Below are positions 53,539-61,587 of a DNA stretch of 64,000 nt, piece after piece. Each line of letters starts with the position of its first letter. Position 1 is the first letter of the stretch. Made by a program: the position numbers and the translations under genes. Under the pieces are notes generated by a model. That model saw nothing but the letters and a program-made list of their open reading frames with translations, made no database searches and was not told the DNA's origin. The stretch spans positions 2,418,001 to 2,482,000 of the forward strand of contig NZ_CP041146.1 in the NCBI RefSeq assembly GCF_006494775.1, written 5' to 3'. Origin of the DNA: Nocardioides humi (GTDB lineage: Bacteria; Actinomycetota; Actinomycetes; Propionibacteriales; Nocardioidaceae).

Positions 53539-54971
53539 ATGCCCGTTCCGCTGTACGTCGACGGCGCCTTCGTCGAGCCCGAGGACGGCACCTACGCCGT
53601 CGTGAACCCCGCTACGGAGGAGCTCGTCGACCATGCCCCGGAGGCATCTGCGTCCCAGGTCGCCGCAGCGACCGCCGCAGCAGCAAGGGCACAGCCCTCG
53701 TGGGCCGCGATGCCGCTGGCGGAGCGGACCTCCCTCGTCGCGGCGATGGCCGGGCACCTCGTCGACCGGTCCGACGAGCTGGTGGCCCTCGTGCAGGCCG
53801 AGACGGGAGCCGTCTCCTGGTTGGCCGAGACACAGCAGTTCCGCATGGCGCTCTCCTACCTGTCGAAGTGGACCTCGCTGGAGCCTCGCGACTTCCTGCA
53901 GGCGCTCCTGCCCACCGCAGGTCCGGGGCACCGGCTCACCGGAGCGGTCGTCAACCGGGCGCCGGCCGGGGTGGTCGCCTGCATCACTCCGTTCAACTTC
54001 CCGCTGCTGACGTCGTGCGCGATGATCGGACCGGCGCTGGTCTCGGGCAACGCGGTCGTCCTCAAGCCCGCGCCGGCCAATCCGCTGGCCGTTCTCGCAC
54101 TCGCCCGGGCGGCCGACGCGGTCGGCCTCCCCCAGGGGTCCTGAACATCGTCGGTGGCAGCTCGGCGCGGGTCGGGGTCGACCTGGTCGCATCACCCGAC
54201 GTGCACATGGTCAGCTTCACCGGCAGCACCGCCGTGGGGGCGCAGATCGCCTCCGTGGCGGGCCGGGACATGAAACGCACGCTCCTCGAGCTCGGCGGCA
54301 AGGGAGCGGTCCTGGTGTTCGAGGACGCCGACCTCGACCTCGCCGTCGCCGGCATCGAGACGACCTGGACTCGGCATGCCGGACAGGTCTGCACCGCACC
54401 GACACGGGTGATCGCTCACGCGTCCCGGTACGCAGAGCTGCTCGGCCGGCTCGAGGAACGGGCCAAGGCCCAGGTGGTGGGCTCGCCGAGCGATCCCACC
54501 ACCACGGTCGGACCCTTGACCACGGGCGCCCACCGCGACCGGGTCGCGTCGTACGTCGAGGGCGCCGGCGCCGAAGGCGGACGGATCGTCGCCCCGGCGA
54601 CTCCGTTGCCCGACCGCGGCTACTACGTGGCGCCCACGCTGGTGGCCGATGCCGACCCCGGCATGCGCATCGTCCGCGAGGAGGTGTTCGGTCCCGTCGT
54701 GGCTGCCATGAGCTTCCGCCACGACGAGGAGGCGATCGCACTTGCGAACGCCTCGAGCTACGGCCTGCACGACTACCTCTTCTCGCAGGACACCTCCCGC
54801 ATGTTCGACCTCGCACAGCAGCTCCGGACCGGCTACGTCAGCGTGAACACGGTCGCTCGCTCGCCCGAGGCCCCGTTCGGCGGATTCGGCGCTTCAGGCC
54901 TGGGCAGGGACGGTGGGCTGTTCAGCCTCCAGGCCTTCACCGAGCCCCAGAGCATCGTGTGGCAGGCGTGA
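53539..54971 (+). CDS. Aldehyde dehydrogenase (apparent frame break)
   Basis: With one base restored this is a 477-residue NAD(P)-dependent aldehyde dehydrogenase. The catalytic Glu251 is in LELGGKGAVLVF and the nucleophile Cys285 in HAGQVCTAPT. NAD-binding segments ITPFNFPLLTSC and FTGSTAVGAQIA and the C-terminal EAPFGGFGASGLGRDGG are present. The frame breaks at the C run 54129-54133, where AADAVGLP is followed in the new frame by GVLNIVGGSS. It may oxidise the aromatic aldehyde released by the hydratase-aldolase. If the break is real, it is an inactivating mutation. Confidence 0.88.
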
Positions 54972-56056
54972 CGACCATGACGCGGACTCGCCCTCTCTTC
55001 CTCGTGACCCACCAGCTCCGCCAGCCTGCCGTCGAGGTGCTCGCCCCTGCCGTCGACGTCGTCCACGCCCTTCCCGAGGACCAGCGTGCGCTGCTCGCCT
55101 CGCCCGACGAGGACGGCGCCCGCGCTCGGCTCATGCGCGAGCGCGTGCTCGAGCTGCTGCCTGCCGCATCCGCCCTGCACTCGATCGGGCGCGTGGACGC
55201 CGAGCTGCTCGACCTCGGCTCTCGCCTCCGCGTCGTCGTCGTGCCGGGCTCCGGCTACGACAACGTCGACGTCGCGGCCGCGACCGCGCGTGGGATTCCC
55301 GTGGTCCACGCCGCAGGCTCGGCATACGAGCCGGTCGCCGAGCACGCGATCGGCCTCATGCTCTCCCTGACCAAGTGGATCGCCGTGACCGACCGGCGGG
55401 CCCACCGTGAACGACGCGGACAGTCCAACCGAGCGATGCTCCTGGGCCTCGCCCCGATGCCGTCGACCCTGCACGGCAAGACGCTCGGGATCATCGGCTT
55501 CGGGTTCATCGGCCGCTCCCTCGCACAGAAGTGTCGCGACGCGTTCGCGATGAGGGTGCTCGCCCACGACCCGTACTTCGACGAGGCCGAAGCGGCCCGC
55601 CTGGGCGTCGAGCTGTGTCCCCTGGACGAAGTGCTGGCGACCAGCGACGTGGTCTCGGTCAACTCACCGCTCACTCCGGAGACCCACCACCTCATCGGGG
55701 AGGAGCAGCTCGCGTCGATGAAGCCGACCGCACTCCTGGTCAACACCGCACGCGGCGGGCTCGTCGACACCGACGCACTGACCTCGGCACTGACCGCAGG
55801 GACGATCGCCGGGGCCGGCCTCGACGTGACGGAGCCCGAGCCCCTCCCCGAGGGGCATCCGCTGTTCTCGCTCGACAACGTCGTCCTGACGCCGCACGTC
55901 GCCGGCATCTCCGATGTCTTCATGGCGCAGAACGCGCGGAACACCTCTGCCGATGCACTCGCCGTGCTGCGCGGCGAGCGTCCACGGCGGATGGTCGATC
56001 CGTCGGTGTGGCCCGCCTACCTCGAGCGGCTGGCGGCACTCGCCTCAGACGCGTGA
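54968..56056 (+). CDS. D-isomer-specific 2-hydroxyacid dehydrogenase
   Basis: This 362-residue protein has the NAD-binding motif GIIGFGFIGRSLAQK near residue 180. The catalytic residues are visible: Arg in VNTARGGLVD, Glu in GLDVTEPEPLP and His in LTPHVAGIS. The N-terminal part (QLRQPAVEVLAPAVDVVH) forms the substrate domain. It would reduce a 2-oxoacid or oxidise a D-2-hydroxyacid. The GTG at 54968 overlaps the aldehyde dehydrogenase stop; the ATG at 54977 is the alternative. The 3' end overlaps the convergent hydrolase gene by 12 bases. Confidence 0.87.
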   Translation: MTTMTRTRPLFLVTHQLRQPAVEVLAPAVDVVHALPEDQRALLASPDEDGARARLMRERVLELLPAASALHSIGRVDAELLDLGSRLRVVVVPGSGYDNVDVAAATARGIPVVHAAGSAYEPVAEHAIGLMLSLTKWIAVTDRRAHRERRGQSNRAMLLGLAPMPSTLHGKTLGIIGFGFIGRSLAQKCRDAFAMRVLAHDPYFDEAEAARLGVELCPLDEVLATSDVVSVNSPLTPETHHLIGEEQLASMKPTALLVNTARGGLVDTDALTSALTAGTIAGAGLDVTEPEPLPEGHPLFSLDNVVLTPHVAGISDVFMAQNARNTSADALAVLRGERPRRMVDPSVWPAYLERLAALASDA

Positions 56057-56938
56057 CGAGACGTAGTCGTGGACGATGTCCCACGACACGACGTTGGTGG
56101 GGTGCAGGTTGTAGCAGTGGCCGGTCTCGGACACCTTGTGGACCTCGACGTCGCCGGTGGCTGCCCACGGTGCGGTCTCGCGATCGGCCAAGGCGGCCGG
56201 CGCGATCGGGTCGCGGTCGGCGAGCACGACGCAGACCGGGCCCTCCACGCGGTCGACCCTGCTGAGCTCGGGGCCGGTGGTGGCGCCGACCGCGTCGAGC
56301 AGCAGCTGCCGCGGGAACACCGACCGCAGGCTGGCGTTGTCCAGCTCCACGACGGCGGGATCGGCGGTCCGGGGGTCGTAGAACGCACGCTTCCGGGCAG
56401 CCGGCGGGAGGTCGACCCAAGGGTGCTGCAACGCCTCCTCCAACACCCCGGGGCCGAACGGCGACTCGTCGTCCTCGAGCGGCACGTGGCCGATCCCTGT
56501 CGTCACCAAGAGGTCGGCCGGGTGGTGGGTCGCCTGGGTCCAGACCGACACGATGCTGCCGATCGAGTGGCCGAGCAGAGCCACCCTCCGCAGTCGGAGC
56601 TGGTCCGCCAGCTCGCTGCGCGCCCGGGCGACCAGTGCCGAGATCGCCTCGGCCGCGGCGGCGATCGTCACCGCGTCGGGATCGGCGACCCGGCTGGCCG
56701 CGACGCCGAGCTGGTCGACGGCGACGACCCCGTGCCCGCGCGCGGTCATGTCCTCGGCGAACGAGTACCGGACTCCTCCGACCGACGGTGCGTTCCAGTA
56801 GCGATGGTCGTAGGTGCCGCCGTGGACGGCGACCAACAGGACCCCGGTCGGCTCGGCCCGCGGGGCGAAGTAGTGACCTGCGAGAACGCCGTCGCCGTCC
56901 AGTGCCGGCACCGTCAGGATCTGAGCCACATCAGCCAT
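56045..56938 (-). CDS. Alpha/beta hydrolase
   Basis: This 297-residue alpha/beta hydrolase has the oxyanion motif HGGTYDHRYW, the nucleophile Ser in LLGHSIGSIVS, an Asp in VLADRDPIAP and the catalytic His in ETGHCYNLH. It may be an esterase or a meta-cleavage-type C-C hydrolase. The gene is convergent with the D-2-hydroxyacid dehydrogenase gene and is followed upstream by a LuxR regulator gene on the same strand, which may control the surrounding genes. The ATG at 56938 gives MADVAQILTVPALDG. Confidence 0.82.
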   Translation of the reverse strand: MADVAQILTVPALDGDGVLAGHYFAPRAEPTGVLLVAVHGGTYDHRYWNAPSVGGVRYSFAEDMTARGHGVVAVDQLGVAASRVADPDAVTIAAAAEAISALVARARSELADQLRLRRVALLGHSIGSIVSVWTQATHHPADLLVTTGIGHVPLEDDESPFGPGVLEEALQHPWVDLPPAARKRAFYDPRTADPAVVELDNASLRSVFPRQLLLDAVGATTGPELSRVDRVEGPVCVVLADRDPIAPAALADRETAPWAATGDVEVHKVSETGHCYNLHPTNVVSWDIVHDYVSSRV

Positions 56939-56989
56939 GCGGGTCAGCCAAGCATCTCCGCGGCATGCCCGCCGTGACCCGGACGGGTA

Positions 56990-58057
56990 CTACTCGACCG
57001 GTCCGGCGTCGGGGCGCTTGCCCGCGCTCCACACCCGCTGCATGAGCTCGGCCCGGTTGCGGACGTCGGTCTTGGTGAAGATCCGCTTGAGATGCTGCTT
57101 GACTGTGTTCTCGCTGATGAATGCGCGCTCCGCGATCTGCTTGGTGGTCAGGCCGGCACTCACCAGCTCGGCGATCTCGTTCTCGCGCGGCGTGAGCACG
57201 TCCCAGAAGGGAAGGCTCTGGGGGCCACCCGACTCCTCGGTCCGGTACACCAGGGTGAGCGATGCCGCACTGCTCCCGCCGAGCTTCACCGACTTCGCGA
57301 CGAGCTTGCGGCCGCCGCATCCGTCGGTGAGGTTCATCGTGGCGATCCGGCGGTTGTTGGACCACAGCTCCTGCCGGATCTCCTCGCCGTGGTCACCGAC
57401 GATCTCCACGTCCGCACGGGCGTGACCGCGTGGTGGGGTGGAGGCAGCCCGATTGACGAAGATGGGCAGGCCGTCGGCGCCGATCACGATCAGGCCCTGC
57501 GGCACGTGGTTGAGCGCGTCCTCCAGGAGGGTGACCCGGCGCCCGGTCTGCTCGAAGCGGAGAGCGCGCTCCATCGCCAGGGCCAGCTGCTCCGCCACAC
57601 GGCGCGCGATGGTCAGGTCCGATGACCGGAACGTGCCGTGGGAACGGCTCCGCGCGAAGGCGATCGCACCGGCGAACTGGCCCGCGATGACGACCGGGGC
57701 ACGCAGCGAGTGGTGGAACCCGTCGGCCGCGAGGAGCTCGTACACGGCGGTCTGCTCCCAGGGTGTCGCCATGGGGACCCGGGAGTCGTCGACCGGTCGG
57801 CCGTACTCGCGGATGTAGGACATCACCGGATCGTCGAAGCGACCGTACTCCTGGTAGCCGGACATGAAGTCGGAGGTGACGTCGGCGACGATCGAGACGG
57901 ACTCCGATGTCGTGAGGTCGTAGCGGTTGAGACCGTGACCGGCGGCATGGAGCACGTTGGGCACGTGCTCGATGTACGCCTGCTCCACCTCGCGCATCGA
58001 CAAGGACCGTTGGAGCGCGCTGGAAAGCACCTCGACACCAGCTGTACGGGTCGCCAT
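56990..58057 (-). CDS. GAF-LuxR transcriptional regulator
   Basis: This 355-residue protein has an N-terminal GAF-like domain (about residues 35-175, with YDLTTSESVSIVADV and HSLRAPVVIAGQFAGAIAF), a PAS-like middle region (LIVIGADGLPIFVNRAAS) and a C-terminal LuxR helix-turn-helix (LTPRENEIAELVSAGLTTKQIA, FISENTVKQHLKRIF). There is no phospho-receiver domain, so it probably senses a small molecule directly. It lies in the middle of the satellite catabolic genes, divergent from the second ferredoxin reductase with a 175-base gap. The ligand is probably an aromatic substrate or intermediate (inference). Confidence 0.85.
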   Translation of the reverse strand: MATRTAGVEVLSSALQRSLSMREVEQAYIEHVPNVLHAAGHGLNRYDLTTSESVSIVADVTSDFMSGYQEYGRFDDPVMSYIREYGRPVDDSRVPMATPWEQTAVYELLAADGFHHSLRAPVVIAGQFAGAIAFARSRSHGTFRSSDLTIARRVAEQLALAMERALRFEQTGRRVTLLEDALNHVPQGLIVIGADGLPIFVNRAASTPPRGHARADVEIVGDHGEEIRQELWSNNRRIATMNLTDGCGGRKLVAKSVKLGGSSAASLTLVYRTEESGGPQSLPFWDVLTPRENEIAELVSAGLTTKQIAERAFISENTVKQHLKRIFTKTDVRNRAELMQRVWSAGKRPDAGPVE

Positions 58058-58232
58058 CAGAACCTGCCTCCCCGGACGCCGACCGCCACGCAGCGCCGTG
58101 AACCGAGGCTACACCGCGGTTCGCCGTACCGGAGGCTCGGCGGAGAAAGGCCCCGATCAGGTGACATCGGCGCCGGCACCGCGCTGGCTATGTTGGCGCG
58201 ACGCGCAGTGAGGCGCAGTGCCGGGAGGTCAC

Positions 58233-59465
58233 ATGCATCGCGGGGTACTCATCGTCGGTGCGTCCCTGGCGGCCGTGAACGCGGCCGAGTCCTTGCGCCA
58301 GGAGGGCTACGCCGGCCCGATCACGATGATCGGCGACGAGTCCGCGCTCCCCTACTCACGTCCGCCGCTCTCCAAGGAGGGCCTCCTCGGGGCCCCGCTC
58401 ACCGGGACCGTGCTCCGCACCGCGGAGTGGTACGGCGTCCAGGGCATCGATCTGCGTCTCGGCACGCGGGCGGTCGAGCTGGACGCCCGCAGGCAGCTCG
58501 TCAGGACGGCCGACGGATCCGAGGCCGCCTACGGCCGGCTGATCGTGACCACCGGGTCGTCGGCGAAGGCGGCGCCCGGCCGGGCCAACCCGCACGTCCT
58601 GAGGCTCCGCACGCAGGAGGACTGCGTACAGCTGCGCCAGGCGTTGCTCAGTGCGCGCACCTTGGTGATCATCGGCGGCGGCTTCCTGGGCCTCGAGATC
58701 GCCTCGATCGCCGTGCAGGTGGGAATCCGGTGTGTCCTGATCGAGGCATTGCCCCACCTGCTCTCGGTTCCGTTCGGGGACGAGATGGGCGACTGGTTCG
58801 GTGAGGTCCACCGGTCCCAGGGCGTCGCAGTCCGGTGCGGCGTGCCGGTGGTGGACGTCGCCGGCGTTCCCGGCCGGTTCGCGGTCCACCTCGCCGACGG
58901 CGAGGTGGTCGAGGCCGACCTGGTGGTCGCGGCCGTGGGCACCAGTCCCTCGGTCGAGTGGTTGCGGACCAGCGGCCTCGCGATCGGGGACGGCGTCATC
59001 TGCGACACCTTCGGCCAGGCATCGGTCCCGGGGGTGTACGCCGCCGGCGACGTCGGGCGGTCCTACAACGACCTCTACGACCAGCACCTGCGCATCGAGC
59101 ATTGGACCAACGCCGTGGAGCGCGGCCGTGCGGTGGCACTCGCAGCCCTGGGGACCGAGCCCACGCCGTACCGCGCGGTGCCCTACTTCTGGTCGCAGCA
59201 GTACACGCACATGATCCACTTCGTCGGCCATGCGTTCGCGGCGACCGCCACCCGCCTGCGCCGGATCGACGACCGCAGCCGCGTCGGGATCTACGGCCGC
59301 GGAGCCCGGCTGTCGGCGGCACTGTGCATCAATGCGCCCCACGTCGCGGCCCGGCTGCGGGCTCACATCGCGCAGGGTCTCGGTTGGGCGGCCGCTGTCG
59401 AGGAGCTGGACTCGCTGGCGATGCATGACATGGGGTCAGCCGTCCAAGATCCCTCGATCGGGTAA
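58233..59465 (+). CDS. Second NAD(P)H-dependent ferredoxin reductase
   Basis: This 410-residue flavoprotein has an FAD-binding motif (LIVGASLAAVNAAESL), the segment PYSRPPLSKEGLLG and an NAD(P) motif LVIIGGGFLGLEIASIA near residue 150. The C-terminal FAD segment is VYAAGDVGRSYN. It is a paralogue of the reductase encoded at 40345. The ATG at 58233 has GGGAGG four bases upstream; an earlier GTG is unlikely. No ferredoxin gene is adjacent, so it must use one encoded elsewhere, such as the one at 41516. Confidence 0.88.
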   Translation: MHRGVLIVGASLAAVNAAESLRQEGYAGPITMIGDESALPYSRPPLSKEGLLGAPLTGTVLRTAEWYGVQGIDLRLGTRAVELDARRQLVRTADGSEAAYGRLIVTTGSSAKAAPGRANPHVLRLRTQEDCVQLRQALLSARTLVIIGGGFLGLEIASIAVQVGIRCVLIEALPHLLSVPFGDEMGDWFGEVHRSQGVAVRCGVPVVDVAGVPGRFAVHLADGEVVEADLVVAAVGTSPSVEWLRTSGLAIGDGVICDTFGQASVPGVYAAGDVGRSYNDLYDQHLRIEHWTNAVERGRAVALAALGTEPTPYRAVPYFWSQQYTHMIHFVGHAFAATATRLRRIDDRSRVGIYGRGARLSAALCINAPHVAARLRAHIAQGLGWAAAVEELDSLAMHDMGSAVQDPSIG

Positions 59466-59555
59466 TGGGCGGCCGCCCTGCGCGCGACTAGCCTCGGCCA
59501 ACTGGACCGCGCTCATGTCCGTGGGCGCGACACTCGACGGAAGGGACGGATCACC

Positions 59556-60380
59556 ATGGGACGCGTCGACGGCAAGGTCGCACTCATCACCGGGGTCGCC
59601 CGCGGTCAGGGCCGCGCGCACGCGCTGCGGCTGGCCGAGGAGGGCGCCAGCATCGTGGGCTTCGACGCCCTCACCCAGTTCGACTCCGCGCCGTATCCGA
59701 TGCCCGTCGACGACGACCTCGCCGAGACCGAGCGGCTCGTGACCGAGCGCGGCGGCAGGATCGTCACCCGCGTCGCCGACGTGCGCGACCTCGACCAGGT
59801 GCAGGGGATGGTCGACCTGGCGTTCGACGAGTACGGGCGCCTCGACACCGTGGTGGCCAATGCCGGCATCTGCGGCTTCGGCAAGGCATGGGAGCTCGAC
59901 AAGTCGGCGTGGGACGAGATGATCGACGTCAACCTGACCGGCGTTTGGAACACGTTGCGTGCCTCGGTGCCTCGGATCATCGAGCAGGACCAGGGCGGCT
60001 CGCTGATCCTGACGGCGTCCGTAGCGGGGTTCAGCGGTATGCGGAACGTGTCGCACTACGTCGCCGCGAAACACGGGGTGGTCGGCCTGATGCGCGCGTA
60101 CTCCAACGAGGTCGCGCCGCACAACATCCGTGTCAACGCGATCTGTCCGACCACGGTGGACACCGACCTGATCCACAACCCGTACTTCTACAGCCTCTTC
60201 GTGCCCGGGGTGGAGAACCCGACCCGCGAGCAGGCGGGCCAGGCGCTGATGGCGAACAAGCCCTTCAACACCCCCTGGGTCGAGACCGTCGACATCGCGA
60301 ACGCCGCGCTGTTCCTGGCCTCCGACGAGGCGCGCTACATCACCGGCGTCCTGCTGCCCGTCCTGGGCGGTCCCGTCTAG
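59556..60380 (+). CDS. Mycofactocin-coupled SDR family oxidoreductase
   Basis: This 274-residue SDR has ITGVARGQGRAHALRLAEEGA, an insertion after strand beta-2 (FDSAPYPMPVDDDLAETERL), the catalytic LTASVAG and HYVAAKHGVVGLM Tyr/Lys segments and an NPYFYSLFVPG C-terminal part. These features match the actinobacterial group thought to keep NAD bound and to recycle it with the redox cofactor mycofactocin. The start at 59556 follows GAAGGGAC. No mycofactocin biosynthesis genes are in the window, so the cofactor would be made elsewhere in the genome. Confidence 0.85.
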   Translation: MGRVDGKVALITGVARGQGRAHALRLAEEGASIVGFDALTQFDSAPYPMPVDDDLAETERLVTERGGRIVTRVADVRDLDQVQGMVDLAFDEYGRLDTVVANAGICGFGKAWELDKSAWDEMIDVNLTGVWNTLRASVPRIIEQDQGGSLILTASVAGFSGMRNVSHYVAAKHGVVGLMRAYSNEVAPHNIRVNAICPTTVDTDLIHNPYFYSLFVPGVENPTREQAGQALMANKPFNTPWVETVDIANAALFLASDEARYITGVLLPVLGGPV

Positions 60381-60420
60381 CGATCCTTGGTCGCTAGGAC
60401 GGGCACCGGCATCGGACACG

Positions 60421-60453
60421 GTGGGAGCGTCGCGGGTGCCGCGGCGCTCCCAC
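60421..60453. terminator. Hairpin between the SDR and ABC genes
   Basis: GTGGGAGCG at 60421-60429 pairs with CGCTCCCAC at 60445-60453, a perfect 9-bp stem around a GC-rich loop. It lies between convergent genes and should act in both directions. Confidence 0.65.
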
Positions 60454-60472
60454 TGTCGTTCGTGCGGCCGCC

Positions 60473-61561
60473 TCAGGCGGAGGCGAGCGGGACGACGTTC
60501 TCCGGCGCCACGCGGAACGCGACCTGTCCGCCGACCTCGGGCCGAGCCCGTCCCTGCAGGTCGCGCTCGGGGAGCCGGCAGCCCACGGTCGTGCCGTCGA
60601 CCTGGAGCAGGAGCTCGGTGTAGGTGCCCACGAAGGTGCTGTTCAGGACGGTTGCGCGGAACACGTTGAGCTCAGCGACATCGTCGGCGATCACGACGTC
60701 CTCGGACCGGAACGCGCAGGCGACCGGGCTCTCGTCGAGCGTCTGGGCCGACACCAGGCGGCTCCCCAGGGCGGTGCCGAGCTCATGTCCGCCACCGGCA
60801 CGGATGGCCGTGTCGGCGACCGGGAGGACGTTCTCGATCCCGACGAAGCGCGCGATGAACTCGGTGCGCGGCCTGGAGAAGATGTCGCGGGGGCTGCCGA
60901 TCTGGGTGGCCTCACCGTCCTGCATCACCACGATGCGGTCGGAGAGGGCGACGGCCTCCTCCTGGTCGTGGGTGACGTAGACGCACGTCGTCCCGGTCTC
61001 GTCGTGGAGGCGCCGGATCTCGTTGCGCACCTGACGCCGCAGCGAGGCATCCAGGTTCGACAGAGGCTCGTCGCAGAGCAGGACCTGAGGTGACTTCACC
61101 AGCGCCCTCGCCAGCGAGACGCGCTGCTGCTGCCCACCCGAGAGCTGCGACACCGGACTGTCCAGCTTGGCGGCGAGGCCGACCAGCTCCACCATCTCGG
61201 CCGCGCGACGCCGCGCCTCCGAGCGCCGTACACCCGCCCGGCGCAACGGGTAGGCCACGTTGCCCGCGACCGTCATGTGTGGCCACAGCGCATAGCTCTG
61301 GAAGACCATGCCCAGGTCGCGCTTCTCGGGCGGGACGGTCCGGCCCCGCCCACCGTGGGCGACCAGCCGGGCGCCGATCGAGATCGTGCCCGCGGTCGGG
61401 TGCTCGAGCCCCGCCACGCACCGCAGTGTCGTCGTCTTGCCGCAGCCGCTCGGCCCGAGCAGGCTGACGAGCTCCCCCTGCTCGACCGTGAGGTCGAGCT
61501 GGCGGATGGCGGTGAACTCACCGAACCGCTTCTCGAGGCCGTCGATGGCGACTGTCGACAT
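60473..61561 (-). CDS. ABC transporter ATP-binding protein (PotA/FbpC type)
   Basis: This 362-residue ATPase has the Walker A GPSGCGKTT, the Q-loop, the signature LSGGQQQRVSLARAL, Walker B VLLCDEPLSNLD and the H-loop VYVTHDQEEA. A C-terminal TOBE-type regulatory region follows from about residue 250. The family imports iron, spermidine, thiamine or organic anions. It is coupled to the permease gene upstream on the same strand. The ATG at 61561 gives the normal N-terminus MSTVAIDGLEKRFGEF. Confidence 0.88.
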   Translation of the reverse strand: MSTVAIDGLEKRFGEFTAIRQLDLTVEQGELVSLLGPSGCGKTTTLRCVAGLEHPTAGTISIGARLVAHGGRGRTVPPEKRDLGMVFQSYALWPHMTVAGNVAYPLRRAGVRRSEARRRAAEMVELVGLAAKLDSPVSQLSGGQQQRVSLARALVKSPQVLLCDEPLSNLDASLRRQVRNEIRRLHDETGTTCVYVTHDQEEAVALSDRIVVMQDGEATQIGSPRDIFSRPRTEFIARFVGIENVLPVADTAIRAGGGHELGTALGSRLVSAQTLDESPVACAFRSEDVVIADDVAELNVFRATVLNSTFVGTYTELLLQVDGTTVGCRLPERDLQGRARPEVGGQVAFRVAPENVVPLASA

Positions 61562-61587
61562 AGGTGCTCCAGGGTGTGTCGAGATGT

